Below are positions 17,653 to 27,941 of a stretch of DNA of 64,000 nucleotides, piece after piece. The position numbers and the translations under genes are program-made. The number at the start of each line of letters is the position of its first letter. The first letter of the stretch is position 1. Origin of the DNA: Desulfopila sp. IMCC35006. GTDB taxonomy: Bacteria > Desulfobacterota > Desulfobulbia > Desulfobulbales > Desulfocapsaceae. The notes under the pieces were generated by a model. It did not search any database. It was not told the origin of the DNA and worked only from the letters and a program-made list of their open reading frames with translations. The stretch is taken from contig NZ_SWCM01000016.1 in NCBI RefSeq assembly GCF_005116645.1, positions 36,916 through 100,915 of the forward strand. The letters run 5' to 3'.

Positions 17653-19050
17653 ATGTTCAAAGCCAATATCTTGATCATAGATGACGAACCGGCCATCGGC
17701 CGTGGCTGTGCCATGATCTGCCGGGATATGGGTCATAATCCCACCTGGTGCGCAACCGCTGCCGAAGGCAGGAACAGCCTGGAGGAGGGGGAATACGACC
17801 TCGTCCTGCTCGACATACGACTGCCGGACCGCGACGGTATCGACCTGCTTGCTGAAATTCACCTGGCATATCCGGAACTTCATGTCATCATGATGACCGG
17901 TTTTTCAACCGTACAGCAGACCGTCCAGGCGATGAAGAATGGCGCCTTCGACTATCTCGCAAAGCCTTTTAGCGATGAAGAGCTCACCCAGGCAATCAGC
18001 AAGGCGCTGAAGAACGCCAGGCTGCGACGCGATAATCTACAGCTGCGCAAACAGCTGTTCCAGCGTTTTGAGTTTAACAATATCGTCGGAGACAGTCCGG
18101 CCATTCTTACAGTTTTCGAAGCGATCAAGAAAGTGGCACCCACTGATGCCACGGTTCTTATCAACGGTGAAAGTGGCACCGGCAAGGAACTCTTTGCCGG
18201 TGCTCTCCATGCCCGCAGCAGCAGAGCCGAGCAGCCTTTTATCGCCATCGACTGCAGTGCCTTCTCGACATCCTTGCTCGAGAGTGAGCTCTTCGGGCAC
18301 GTCAAAGGATCTTTTACCGGCGCTGACAGAGACAAGCAGGGTATTTTTGAGGCTGCAAACGGCAGCACCCTGTTCCTCGACGAGGTGGCAAACCTCGATC
18401 TGAATATCCAGGCAAAACTTTTGCGGGTCCTCGAATACGGGCAGTACAAACCGGTCGGTGGCAGCAGCATCAAAAAGACCGACATGCGCATCATTGCCGC
18501 CTCAAATCAGGATCTTGAGAACAAGACGTTTGATGGCACCTTCAGGCCTGATCTTTACTACCGCCTGAATGTCTTCCCTATCCATCTTCCGCCATTAAGA
18601 CAACGAAGAGAAGATATTCCCAAACTCGCCTATCATTTCCTCAAACAGTTCTGTCGGAAAAACAAGAAGCATCTGGACGGTTTTTCCGACGGTGCTCTGG
18701 AGACGCTAACCAATTACCATTGGCCGGGCAATGTCCGGCAGTTAAAAAACGTTATAGAACGGCTGGTCATTATGGTTGACGAGCAATTGGTGGACAGTTC
18801 CAGCCTGCATGGCCATCTTGATTCCCGAAACCACGACGCCGAATCAACCCTTCCCACAACCCTGCCCGAACTCAAGGCCTATAAACAGCATCTCCTCGAT
18901 ATCCAATACAACCCTGCCGAAAAGGCCTTCCTGCAAAAAAACCTCGACGAAGCAGACGGCAATATCAGTCGGGCGGCAAAATTAGCCGGTATGCAACGCT
19001 CGAATTTCTCAACCATGATGAAAAAGCATAATATTTCTTTCACCGTATAG
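17653..19050 (+). CDS. NtrC-family sigma-54 response regulator (REC-AAA-Fis)
   Basis: This 465-residue transcription activator has a receiver domain (about 5-120, phospho-acceptor D54 in LVLLDIRLP), an AAA+ domain (about 145-385; Walker A GESGTGKE, the sigma-54 contact loop as GSFTGA, LFLDEVANL, R-finger region RPDLYYRLNVFPI) and a C-terminal Fis-type helix-turn-helix (NISRAAKLAGMQRSNFSTMMKK). AGGAAAG precedes the ATG. The GAFTGA loop carries a common conservative change (Ser for Ala). The genes downstream (response regulator, histidine kinase, hdrA, mvhD, fdhA) run on the same strand, and a candidate sigma-54 promoter with tandem dyads lies directly after this gene, so they are its likely targets. 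Confidence 0.95.
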   Translation: MFKANILIIDDEPAIGRGCAMICRDMGHNPTWCATAAEGRNSLEEGEYDLVLLDIRLPDRDGIDLLAEIHLAYPELHVIMMTGFSTVQQTVQAMKNGAFDYLAKPFSDEELTQAISKALKNARLRRDNLQLRKQLFQRFEFNNIVGDSPAILTVFEAIKKVAPTDATVLINGESGTGKELFAGALHARSSRAEQPFIAIDCSAFSTSLLESELFGHVKGSFTGADRDKQGIFEAANGSTLFLDEVANLDLNIQAKLLRVLEYGQYKPVGGSSIKKTDMRIIAASNQDLENKTFDGTFRPDLYYRLNVFPIHLPPLRQRREDIPKLAYHFLKQFCRKNKKHLDGFSDGALETLTNYHWPGNVRQLKNVIERLVIMVDEQLVDSSSLHGHLDSRNHDAESTLPTTLPELKAYKQHLLDIQYNPAEKAFLQKNLDEADGNISRAAKLAGMQRSNFSTMMKKHNISFTV

Positions 19051-19051
19051 A

Positions 19052-19088
19052 TGTATAATTACACATACACCTGTATAATTACATATAC
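19052..19088. promoter_or_regulatory. Tandem 12-bp dyads, candidate upstream activator sites
   Basis: Two 17-bp direct repeats (19052-19068 and 19072-19088) differ at one base and each contains TGTATAATTACA, a TGTA/TACA inverted repeat. They are spaced exactly 20 bp apart, about two helical turns, and sit 150-190 bp upstream of the -24/-12 promoter candidate. That is the classic layout for binding sites of an NtrC-type activator such as the one encoded just upstream. Confidence 0.55.
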
Positions 19089-19243
19089 GCAAGATAACTG
19101 TTTTTAATAATAAACAAAATTTGTTTTGCTTGTTTTCTTCACCTCTCCTTTTGGTCCATTTCCTTTTCTAACATTCGTTCTCACCCACGCCCATCCCCCT
19201 GATTTCATTGAGCATAAAAAAATGTGGACAATTAGCGAACTGG

Positions 19244-19259
19244 TGGACTGTTTTTTGCT
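19244..19259 (+). promoter_or_regulatory. Candidate sigma-54 (-24/-12) promoter
   Basis: TGGACTGTTTTTTGCT matches the TGGCAC-N5-TTGCW consensus at TGG and TTGCT with the required ten bases between GG and GC; the CAC part is degenerate. It lies about 65 bases upstream of the response-regulator start at 19325. Confidence 0.5.
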
Positions 19260-19324
19260 GCAGTCAAAGTTGTAATTCTTCGATTTTTCGTTTTCAAAAC
19301 AATAAAATTCAGGAGGATGGGACA

Positions 19325-20002
19325 ATGGTACAGGCCCAGGCACACAAAGCAGATGCAACCCGAATTCTCGTCATGGAAGATGACGTAAACATCGGCAGAG
19401 GGCTGGCAACAGTCCTTACTGATGAAAATTACAGTGTCCAGGTGGCCAATGACGGCCAGTCGGCACTCGATGCCTTCAAGCAAGACGATTTCGATCTGTT
19501 GATTGCTGATATCCGGCTTCCGGATATGAACGGCCTTGACGTCATCAAACAGGTCCGGCGGCATACCCCCGATACCAAGATCATCGTAATTACCGGATTT
19601 GTCAGCACTTCTGTCGCAGTCGATGCCATGCATAACGGAGTTTCCGATTTTCTCCCCAAACCTTTCAGCGAAAATCAGATCATCAAGTCCGTCAAGACAA
19701 CGTTGGAACTGAGCAAAGATAAAAATGCTGCATACGTCCACTCCATTTCTGAAACAGACAAGCTCATTCAGAAAAAAGAGGTGCTTCAGGTTCTCGATCG
19801 AACCAATGAAGACCAGCTGTTCTGTAACGATCTCCAGAAGAAAGGAACACAGGCGCTGGCCGAGTATGCCCTTTCCGACGAAGCCAAGGAAGCCATCGCC
19901 ACGGGGAACATCGACTGGATCAATAAAAATGTGGGGGAATTGACGCAGAAACAGCTGAAATATGTCTTTGAATGCGCCCAGAAAAGGGATTGGCAGCTTT
20001 AG
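19325..20002 (+). CDS. Response regulator with REC domain and novel C-terminal region
   Basis: The 225-residue protein has a receiver domain (about 15-135; acidic pocket MEDDVN, phospho-acceptor D62 in LLIADIRLPD, K in LPKPF) but no known DNA-binding or enzymatic output. The C-terminal 90 residues are helical and end in a segment (ALSDEAKEAIATGNIDWINKNVGELTQKQLKYVFECA) that looks like a protein-docking module. The start at 19325 is chosen for the AGGAGGATGGGACA before it; the frame opens 117 bases earlier but without a ribosome binding site. It stands between the sigma-54 activator and a histidine kinase and probably acts as a phospho-relay or interaction partner for them or for the Hdr/Fdh complex. 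Confidence 0.85.
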   Translation: MVQAQAHKADATRILVMEDDVNIGRGLATVLTDENYSVQVANDGQSALDAFKQDDFDLLIADIRLPDMNGLDVIKQVRRHTPDTKIIVITGFVSTSVAVDAMHNGVSDFLPKPFSENQIIKSVKTTLELSKDKNAAYVHSISETDKLIQKKEVLQVLDRTNEDQLFCNDLQKKGTQALAEYALSDEAKEAIATGNIDWINKNVGELTQKQLKYVFECAQKRDWQL

Positions 20003-20162
20003 GACCGACCGCAATCCTTCTTGGTTTCTAACACGCAATAATTTGGTGCTGGTACGTATCCCACAGTGCTTTTTCGTGGGGGCGAATATAAAACAGAACG
20101 CTATGCATTGTCGACCGGGCGGTGAGTGTGTCCGGCATCTCGTTGAATACAAGGAGTAACGC

Positions 20163-21368
20163 ATGGACATGTCAACTGACTACAGAAAGTATTTCCAGGC
20201 ATTCCGGGATATTATACGTACAATGCATGCCCACGATCATCTGAATGAAGTCCTTGATCTGGTGGTACAGAAAATCTCGGAAGTACTCAATGCCAAAGGG
20301 GCTCTGCTCAGATTGCTGAATCAGGAAACGGACCAGTTCGAGGTTGCCGCCGCCTATGGCATCGGTGAAAATTACCTCTCCAAAGGACCGGTCAGCAAAA
20401 AGAAGATCCTGTTTGAACCGGGGAGTCAGTCCCGGGTGCATGAGATTACCGATATCTGGAATGCTCCCCGGGTGGAATATCCGCAGCAGGCTTGGGACGA
20501 GGGTGTCCGGATGATGCTCGATGTACCGCTCTCCATCCGAGAAAAAATGTTTGGCATCATCCGGATATATCTACCGGAAAAACGTGTGTTTTTAGACGAT
20601 CAGCTCGATTTCCTCCTGACCGTTGCGGAACAGTGTGCCTGCATCATCGAGCGGGTTCGGCTCTATGAAAACCAGCGAACCCATTACTTTCACATGGCCG
20701 CTCAACTTGAAAAAATGTCTTCGCTTGGCCGTATGGCGGCGGGCATTGCCCATGAGATCAACAACCCGCTGACCGGCATCATGCTGTTCAGCACCAACTT
20801 GATCAAGAAAACCGAAGAAGGAGACCGTTTTCACGAAGGGTTGCAGATTATCATCGATGAGACCACCCGCTGCAAGAACATCGTCGAAGGACTGCTGGAA
20901 TTCTCGCGAAATCCCTCCCCGGAGAAAAAACTCCACAATTTAAACGACATCGTCACAAGGGCCATAAAGCTTGTGGAGAATGAAACGCAACTTCACTATA
21001 TCAGGATCCACGAGAATATTTCGCAGGACCTGCAGCCGGTGCTGGTGGACAGCAACCAGCTCGAACAGGTTTTCGTCAACCTGCTGTTCAATGCCATTCA
21101 GGCCATTGGCGAGAAAGGGGAAATAACTGTCAAAACAGGTGAAACACCACTGCAGCAGGCCTTTGTTGCCGTTTCCGACACCGGCAACGGCATCAGCAAG
21201 GACCTTATGGGAACCATCTTTGATCCATTTTTTACAACCAAGCCCGAAGGTAACGGACTGGGGCTTGCCATCTGCCACAATATCGTCCACAACCATGGCG
21301 GCGATATCCAGGTGACCAGCAAAATCGGGAAAGGCACAACCTTCGTGGTTACGCTCCCTTACAATTAA
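20163..21368 (+). CDS. GAF-domain sensor histidine kinase
   Basis: This 401-residue cytoplasmic kinase has a GAF domain (about 20-170), a HisKA motif [19 protein letters not shown] with phospho-acceptor H197, and a C-terminal HATPase with N-box ([14 protein letters not shown]), G1 (DTGNGI) and G2 ([10 protein letters not shown]) boxes. AAGGAG lies before the ATG. It ends 55 bases before hdrA and is probably transcribed with it. Such a soluble GAF kinase could sense redox state or a metabolite and feed the neighbouring response regulators. Confidence 0.93.
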   Translation: MDMSTDYRKYFQAFRDIIRTMHAHDHLNEVLDLVVQKISEVLNAKGALLRLLNQETDQFEVAAAYGIGENYLSKGPVSKKKILFEPGSQSRVHEITDIWNAPRVEYPQQAWDEGVRMMLDVPLSIREKMFGIIRIYLPEKRVFLDDQLDFLLTVAEQCACIIERVRLYENQRTHYFHMAAQLEKMSSLGRMAAGIAHEINNPLTGIMLFSTNLIKKTEEGDRFHEGLQIIIDETTRCKNIVEGLLEFSRNPSPEKKLHNLNDIVTRAIKLVENETQLHYIRIHENISQDLQPVLVDSNQLEQVFVNLLFNAIQAIGEKGEITVKTGETPLQQAFVAVSDTGNGISKDLMGTIFDPFFTTKPEGNGLGLAICHNIVHNHGGDIQVTSKIGKGTTFVVTLPYN

Positions 21369-21423
21369 CGTTTCGGTTCTCCGCCAGCCGAAAAAAATCA
21401 TTACCCGGACGAAGGAATGTTTT

Positions 21424-24400
21424 ATGACAACAACAGCTAAGCAGACAAAACAACAGGGCGCAGTCATGGTCGTCGGCGGCGGTATCGCCGGGATGCAGGC
21501 TGCCCTGGATATGGCTGATTCTGGTTTTTACGTCTATCTTGTGGAGAGATCACCGGCAATCGGCGGTGTGATGGCCCAGTTGGACAAGACCTTTCCCACC
21601 AACGATTGTTCGATGTGAATTATTTCACCGAAACTGGTCGAGGTCGGCCGGCACATTAATATCGAACTCCTCACCCTGTCGGAAGTCAGCTCCATTACCG
21701 GTAAGCAGGGCGATTTTACCGTTGAGATCCTGCAGCATCCCCGCTACGTGGATGTGGACAAGTGTATCGCCTGCGGGTTGTGCGCTGAAAAATGTCCGAA
21801 AAAAGTCGATGACTTGTATAATGAGAGTATCGCCAAACGCAAAGCGATCTACGTCCCGTATTCCCAGGCGGTGCCGCTGAAATACAGCATCGATGCCAGC
21901 CAGTGTATTTATCTCACCAAGGGAAAATGCGGTGCCTGTGAGAAAAACTGTCCCGCCGGGGCCATCAATTTCAAGGACGTGGAAAAAACGATCTCCATCA
22001 ACGTCGGGGGCATGATCCTGGCTACCGGCTTTGACTCTTACGATCCCTCTTCACTCGATTACTTTAATTACGCAACATGCGATGATGTCGTTACTTCGCT
22101 TGAATTTGAACGTATTCTCTCGGCAACCGGTCCGTACCAGGGACATCTGCTTCGTCCCTCGTCAAAAAAAGGGCCAAAAGATGCCGGCAAGCCGCCAGCA
22201 AAGATAGCCTGGCTGCAGTGTGTCGGTTCCCGCGACATAAACCGCTCCGGTCACCGTTACTGTTCTTCGGTCTGTTGCATGTATGCCGTCAAGCAGGCCG
22301 TCATGGCTCAGGAACACAGCAATACCCCGCTTGACTGTGCCATTTTCTACATGGACATGCGGACCCAGGGAAAAGATTTCGACCGGTACTATGAAAACGC
22401 TCGAAAAAACGGCGTCCGCTTTGTCAACACCCGCGTTCATACCATCAAACGGGAAACCGGCAGCGATAACCTGATCCTGCGCTATGTCGAGGAAAACGGT
22501 ACCGCAAGGGAAGAAGTGTATGATATGGTCGTGCTTTCCACCGGCCTTGTGATTAATGGTGCAACGGTAGATCTGGCACAAAGACTGGGGGTAACACTCG
22601 GGGAGGACAACTTCACCAAAGCGAGCTGTTTCGCCCCTGTTTCGACCAGTGTCGACGGTATCTATGCCTGCGGTGTCCTCACCGGGCCAAAGGATATCCC
22701 CCATTCCGTTATGGAAGCGAGCGCCGCCGCCTGTGCGGCAACGGTCGGTCTGGCACCGTCCAGGGGCACTCTCATCCGCCATGAAGAAACACCCGAAGAA
22801 CGAAACATCGATCGGCAGAGGCCCCGGATCGGCGTATTTGTCTGTAACTGCGGGATCAATATCGGCGGCATCGTCCGGGTTCCGGAGGTCGCTACATACG
22901 CCGCCACCCTGCCCGACGTAACCTATGTCGAGGAGAACCTGTTCAGCTGTTCGCAGGATATCCAGGATAAGATGACCCAGGCAATTACCGAGCAGGGGCT
23001 CAACAGGGTTGTCATCGCCGCCTGTACGCCCCGCACCCATGAAGGGCTGTTCCAGCAGACCCTCATTAATGCCGGTCTCAACAAATACCTGGTGGAGATG
23101 GCCAATATCCGCAATCAGGATTCCTGGGTGCACTCTGATGATCCCGACCAGGCGACAAAGAAAGCCAAAGATCTCGTACGAATGGCGGTCGCCAAAGTGC
23201 GTCTGGCATCGCCTCTGACCCAGAGTCCTCTGGGAGTCAGCCGGTCGGCGCTCGTTATCGGCGGCGGACTGACCGGCATGATCTCGGCCCTGATGCTTGC
23301 ACGGCAAGGGTTCCCGGTCCACCTTATAGAAAAATCGGATATCCTGGGCGGCAATGCCAGGCTGCTGAACAGCACCTGGCAGGGGGAATCGGTGGCGAAC
23401 AGGCTGGAGAAACTGACCGACGACATCAACGCCGAAGAGCGTATCCAGGTACACCTCTGTTCTTCCATCAAGCATGTCGAAGGTTTTGTCGGCAACTTTA
23501 CGACGGAGATTGCCGGAAACGGCGAATCGGAAACTATTAAACACGGGGTTGCCATACTGGCGACCGGTGCCAAAGAGTCAAAACCGGCGGAATATCTCTA
23601 TGGCGAGCACAGCGGCGTGGTCACCAACCTCGAGCTGGATGCGATGATCCGCACCGATGACCACAGGCTGCGCAAGGCCGAGAACATCGTTTTTATTCAG
23701 TGCGTCGGTTCCCGCGATGCAAACAGGCCATACTGCTCGAAGGTGTGCTGCACGCATACAATTAAAAACGCCCTGGCACTGCTGGAGAAGAATCCCGAGG
23801 TACGCATTTTTATCCTGTATCGGGATATCCGTACCTACGGCCAGCGTGAGAGTCTCTATCTTGAGGCCCGGCAGAAGGGCGTTATCTTCAGCAAATACGA
23901 ACTGCAGAAGAAACCGGTGGTAATCGCTGCCGGACAGTGCCTTGAAGTGCTCTTCCATGACCCGGTTTTGGACGGCAACATCGCCGTCAGCGCCGACCTC
24001 GTCTGCCTGGCGACGGCCATCGAGTCCCACCACGATGCCTCGCTGGCACAGTTCTTCAAAGTGCCGATGGATCAGGACGGCTGGCTCCTGGAAGCCCACC
24101 AGAAACTGCGGCCGGTGGAATTTGCCACTGAAGGTGTCTTCCTGTGCGGCATGGCCCATTACCCGAAACCGATAGAAGAGAGCATTTCCCAGGCACTTGC
24201 CGCGACATCCCGGGCCTTGACCGTTCTGACACGGGATCAGATCATGGTCGGCGGGGTGGTTTCCCGAATCAATCCGGAACTCTGCTGCGGCTGTCAAGGC
24301 TGCATCAACGTCTGCCCGTTCGGGGCGATCACCTTTAACCTCGACCGGCAGGCAGCAGAAGTCAATGCGGCGCTCTGCAAGGGATGCGGCGCCTGTGCGG

Positions 24401-24486
24401 CAGCCTGTCCATCGGAGGCCCCGATGCTGATGGGATTCAACAATGAACAGCTTTATGCCGAGATAGAAATGGCATTGTGCTCCTGA
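21424..24486 (+). CDS. hdrA: Selenocysteine-containing HdrA-like iron-sulfur flavoprotein
   Basis: This must be read as one 1020-residue protein, with the in-frame UGA at 21616-21618 translated as selenocysteine (residue 65). The sequence flanking it, [20 protein letters not shown], is the HdrA motif in which relatives have Cys, a ligand to a cluster near FAD. Domains: FAD Rossmann (GGGIAG near 19), ferredoxin cysteines near 114 ([12 protein letters not shown]) and 165-180, a middle HdrA-specific region ([23 protein letters not shown]), a second FAD-type Rossmann (VIGGGLTG near 609) and two C-terminal 4Fe-4S motifs ([24 protein letters not shown]). HdrA carries the bifurcating flavin of heterodisulfide-reductase complexes. 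No HdrB or HdrC gene follows; mvhD and a formate dehydrogenase do, suggesting a formate-linked electron-bifurcating or confurcating complex. Confidence 0.93.
21634..21651 (+). promoter_or_regulatory. bSECIS-like hairpin in hdrA
   Basis: CTGGTC and GGCCGG pair (with two G-U pairs) around a six-base loop GAGGTC, 18 bases after the U of the UGA. Bacterial SECIS elements have a small apical loop with exposed G/U at about this distance, so this supports selenocysteine insertion. Confidence 0.6.
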
Positions 24487-24509
24487 AACAATCGCCAAAG
24501 GAGAAAATC

Positions 24510-25025
24510 GTGACCAGCCAAGAATTTCAACCGAAAATAATCGCCTTTGTCTGCAACTGGTGTGCCTATGGCGCCGCCGACCTGGCCGGCGTCAGTCGCA
24601 TGCAGTATCCCCCGAACGTACGCCTTATCCGGGTAATGTGTTCCGCGACCATATCGGCCCACCATATCCTGAAAGCGTTTCAGCAGGGGGCCGACGGCAT
24701 CCTGGTTGGCGGCTGACACGTCGGCGACTGCCATTACCTGTATGGTAATTACATGACCATTAAGCGGATGCGATTCCTTCAGGAATTATTGAATTTTATT
24801 GGGATTGACGGACGCCTGCACCTCGAGTGGATATCCTCCGCCGAGGCGCAGAAATTTGCCGACACCATCACCAATTTTACCGAAAAGATCCGGGCCATGG
24901 GCCCCAGCCAGTTTACCAATGCCCTGACGGCACCCGAGGCTGAGGCTCTTCTCGGCAATTTAGAACTGGAAGCTGCCGCTTCAAGAGGAATGAACAATGA
25001 AGAAAAAAGTCAAAAAGTGGCTTGA
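24510..25025 (+). CDS. mvhD: Selenocysteine-containing MvhD-like [2Fe-2S] electron-transfer subunit
   Basis: The 171-residue product reads through a UGA at 24714-24716 as selenocysteine (residue 69) in [20 protein letters not shown], where MvhD/FlpD proteins have a Cys ligand. Other likely ligands are in [12 protein letters not shown] and VMCSATIS. MvhD passes electrons from a hydrogenase or formate dehydrogenase to HdrA. The GTG start at 24510 is chosen because AAGGAG lies six bases before it; an ATG at 24477 would overlap hdrA. The gene overlaps the next one by 29 bases, showing tight translational coupling. Confidence 0.9.
24733..24749 (+). promoter_or_regulatory. bSECIS-like hairpin in mvhD
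   Basis: A perfect six-base-pair stem ATTACC/GGTAAT closes a five-base loop TGTAT containing GU, 19-36 bases after the UGA. This is the clearest of the three selenocysteine hairpins by base pairing. Confidence 0.7.
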
Positions 25026-25794
25026 AGACGGAACAGTTGACCTGTTTCTCGGCTACAAAATAGATTGCGGTCACCCCTTGCCCCACTGCTTTACCCGGGA
25101 AGAACTTGATGACGTGGACCATTTGGTTGTGGGTGAAACGCGCTACAGCCTTGAAAAAATAGCCACACATCTGGCAAAGAAGGACCCGAACCTTAAAATC
25201 GGCCTGCTGGCGCGCGACTGCAACCAGCGGGCGATAAATGTCCTGACAATCTGGCACCAGCTCGATAAAGAAAAAATCTTTCCGCTCAATGTCAACTGCT
25301 GCCCTTCACCGATCAAACCGCAGGCCGACTGCAGTTATATGAGCGGCGAGACGGCGGCTTCCTACAAGCTGCAGGTCGGAATTGACAACGCCATGGATAT
25401 AGAGAGTGCCGATGCTTTTTCCGACCGGGAGAAAAACATCCGGTGGATGTATGAATTCCAGAAATGCATTAAGTGCTATGGCTGTCGGAATATCTGTCCG
25501 GTCTGTTTTTGTGCGGAATGTACCCTCGAACATAAAGACCTGATCGGGCCGGGAAGGCTGCCGCCCCAGGTCCCTATTTTTCATCTGGTGCGCGCCTCCC
25601 ACATGGTCGGCCGCTGTATCGACTGCGGTCTTTGCGAAGATGCCTGCCCGATGGATATCCCCCTGCGGCTTCTCTATCGCAAGGTGAATACTATCACCAT
25701 GGATATTTTCGACTACAACACCGGTGAGAGTTGCGAGCAGTCGCCGCTCTCTCTTCTCGGGGACAAGGTGACGCTGTCTCTCAAACCGATGTAA
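24997..25794 (+). CDS. 4Fe-4S dicluster electron-transfer protein of the Hdr/Fdh complex
   Basis: This 265-residue soluble protein has an N-terminal region rich in single cysteines (CGHPLPHC, GLLARDCNQR, NVNCCPSP) resembling F420-hydrogenase/dehydrogenase beta-type proteins, then two C-terminal cluster motifs: CIKCYGCRNICPVCFCAEC (about 150-168) and CIDCGLCEDACP (about 207-218). AGAGGA precedes the ATG. It overlaps mvhD and is followed by fdhA, so it probably wires the formate dehydrogenase to MvhD and HdrA. It could be called FdhB by position, but the sequence differs from the usual FdhB ferredoxins. Confidence 0.85.
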   Translation: MKKKVKKWLEDGTVDLFLGYKIDCGHPLPHCFTREELDDVDHLVVGETRYSLEKIATHLAKKDPNLKIGLLARDCNQRAINVLTIWHQLDKEKIFPLNVNCCPSPIKPQADCSYMSGETAASYKLQVGIDNAMDIESADAFSDREKNIRWMYEFQKCIKCYGCRNICPVCFCAECTLEHKDLIGPGRLPPQVPIFHLVRASHMVGRCIDCGLCEDACPMDIPLRLLYRKVNTITMDIFDYNTGESCEQSPLSLLGDKVTLSLKPM

Positions 25795-25860
25795 TTGTTA
25801 TCTGCCAGCTTCCTCGGTTGACGCCCTCTACCAGACGATCACCGGCAAGGAGAATATACA

Positions 25861-27927
25861 ATGAAATGCACGTTCACTCCCTCAATCTGCTCCTACTGCG
25901 GCACCGGCTGCGGTGTCCTGTTCGAGACGATTGACGGCAGGCTCAACAGTACGATCCCGATGAAATCCCATCCCGTCAGCCAGGGGAAACTCTGCATCAA
26001 GGGATGGAACCTGCATGAGCATATCAACAGCCCCATGCGGCTCCAAAAACCGATGGTCAAGACCTTCGGTCGATTCATCAATACCAGCTGGGATGAGGCC
26101 ATCCAGATCACCGCCGACCGGTTCAGGGAGATCATTGACCAATATGGCCCGGACAGCCTCGGGGTTCTCGTCTCCGCCAAAATGTCCAACGAGGAGAACT
26201 ACCTGGCCCAGAAACTGGCCCGCGCGGTGTTTGGCACCAACAACGTGGACCACTGCGCCCGGCTCTGACACTCCTCTACGGTGGCAGGTCTTGCCGCCGC
26301 ATTCGGATCCGGAGCTATGACCAATTCGATCAACGGGATTGAAAAGTCGAACTGCATCTTTATCATCGGTTCCAATACCACGGCCAATCACCCGCTGGTG
26401 TCCCGAAGAGTGATGCGGGCCAAGGAAAAAGGCGCCAAATTGATCGTAGCTGACCCACGGGGAATACAGCTCAGTCAGTTTGCCGATGTGGCGGTTCGCC
26501 CCAAGCTCGGGTCTGATGTCGCGCTCTTAAACGGCATGATGCACATCATCATTGAAAACGGCTGGCATGATGCCGCCTATATTGAAGAACGGACTGAAGG
26601 CTACGAGGAATTTGCCGCGGCGATACGGGAATCGACGCCGGAAAAAACGGCGGAGGCGACAGGGGTGGATCCGGAAGACCTGTATCGCATGGCCGAGGCC
26701 TACGGCACTGCCAAGGCTGCCTCTTTACTCTACGCCATGGGAATAACCCAGCATGTAACGGGCGTCGATAACGTCAAGTCATGCTGTAACATTGCCATGC
26801 TCTGCGGTAATGTCGGCATTCCGGGCGGCGGGGTGAATCCGCTGCGTGGCCAGAACAACGTCCAGGGTGCCTGCGACATGGGCGGGCTGCCCAATGTGTT
26901 TACCGGCTACCAGCCGGTGACCGATGAAAAGGCCCGGGCAAAGTTTTCCAAGGCCTGGGGATGCTCTTTAAATGCAAAGCCGGGGCTGACGATCACCGAT
27001 ATGATTCCTGCCATTCTCGAGGGTAAACTCAAAGGACTGTATGTCATCGGGGAAAACCCGAAACTGAGCGACCCGGATTGGAATCACCTTAATCACGCCC
27101 TGCAGGAGCTGGAGTTTCTTGTCGTCCAGGAACTGTTTCTGTCCGAAACCGCTCAGGTCGCCGATGTTGTTTTTTCCGCCTCAGCTCTTGCCGAAAAAGA
27201 GGGAACCTTCACCAATACGGAACGTCGCTGCATGAAATTCGAACAGGCGGTCAAACCCCTCGGCGATACCCTGCCGGACTGGGATATTCTTGCCAGGCTG
27301 GGTACTGCCATGGGCTATCCGATGCATTACAACAACGCCCGGGAGATCTTCGATGAACTCAGCGCGCTGACACCGAGTTACGCGGGAATGACCTACGAGC
27401 GACTGGGATACGATGGCCTGCAGTGGCCCTGCCCCACGCCTAAACACCCCGGAACGGTCTATATGCACAAGGATACCTTCAGCCGGGGGCTCGGGAAATT
27501 TCATCCCATCACCTATCAGCCACCGGCGGAAAAACCAGATAAAGAATACCCGTTTTCTCTTACAACCGGCCGGATGTTCGCGCACTTTCATACCGGCACC
27601 ATGACCCGGGTGTCGCCGCATCTCGATATCGAGCAGCAGGACGGCTATGTAGAGATTAACCCGCAAGACGCCGGGAAAATGGAGGTCAAAAACGGGGATC
27701 TGCTGACTATCTGCTCACGACGGGGCGAACTCGACGTCCCGGCGCGCCTCACCAACACCATCGATCCGGGTACTCTGTTTCTACCCATTCACTTCGGGGA
27801 AAATCCGGCGAACATCCTCACCAGCTCGGACGCCTTCGACCCCTTAGCCAAAATCCCGGAGTTCAAGGTTTCGGCGGTGAACGTACGAAAAGCCCAAGCG
27901 GAAATAGTGGAAAAGACCGTTTCCTGA
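25861..27927 (+). CDS. fdhA: Selenocysteine-containing cytosolic formate dehydrogenase catalytic subunit
   Basis: The 688-residue protein is a molybdo/tungstopterin formate dehydrogenase. The N-terminal 4Fe-4S motif is CSYCGTGCGV, and the active site is DHCARL-Sec-HSSTVAGLA, with the UGA at 26266-26268 read as selenocysteine (residue 136). The molybdopterin oxidoreductase core follows and the C-terminal dinucleotide-binding domain begins near 560 (LTTGRMFAHFHTGTMTR). There is no twin-arginine signal, so it works in the cytoplasm. CAAGGAG precedes the ATG. It is the last gene of the hdrA-mvhD-FeS operon; a hairpin follows its stop. It would oxidise formate, or reduce CO2, in exchange with HdrA-bound electrons. 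Confidence 0.95.
26281..26297 (+). promoter_or_regulatory. bSECIS-like hairpin in fdhA
   Basis: GTGGCA/TGCCGC pairs around a GGTCT loop starting 15 bases after the U of the UGA. The loop shares GGUCU with the well-known E. coli fdhF SECIS, whose GCAGGUCUGC core it resembles. Confidence 0.7.
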
Positions 27928-27941
27928 AAGACTCATCGGTA

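Noticed and set aside
21424..21618. Treating the short frame 21424-21618 and the frame from 21748 as two separate genes.
   Set aside because: The same frame continues through a UGA at a conserved Cys position with a SECIS-like hairpin, so one selenoprotein is the better reading.
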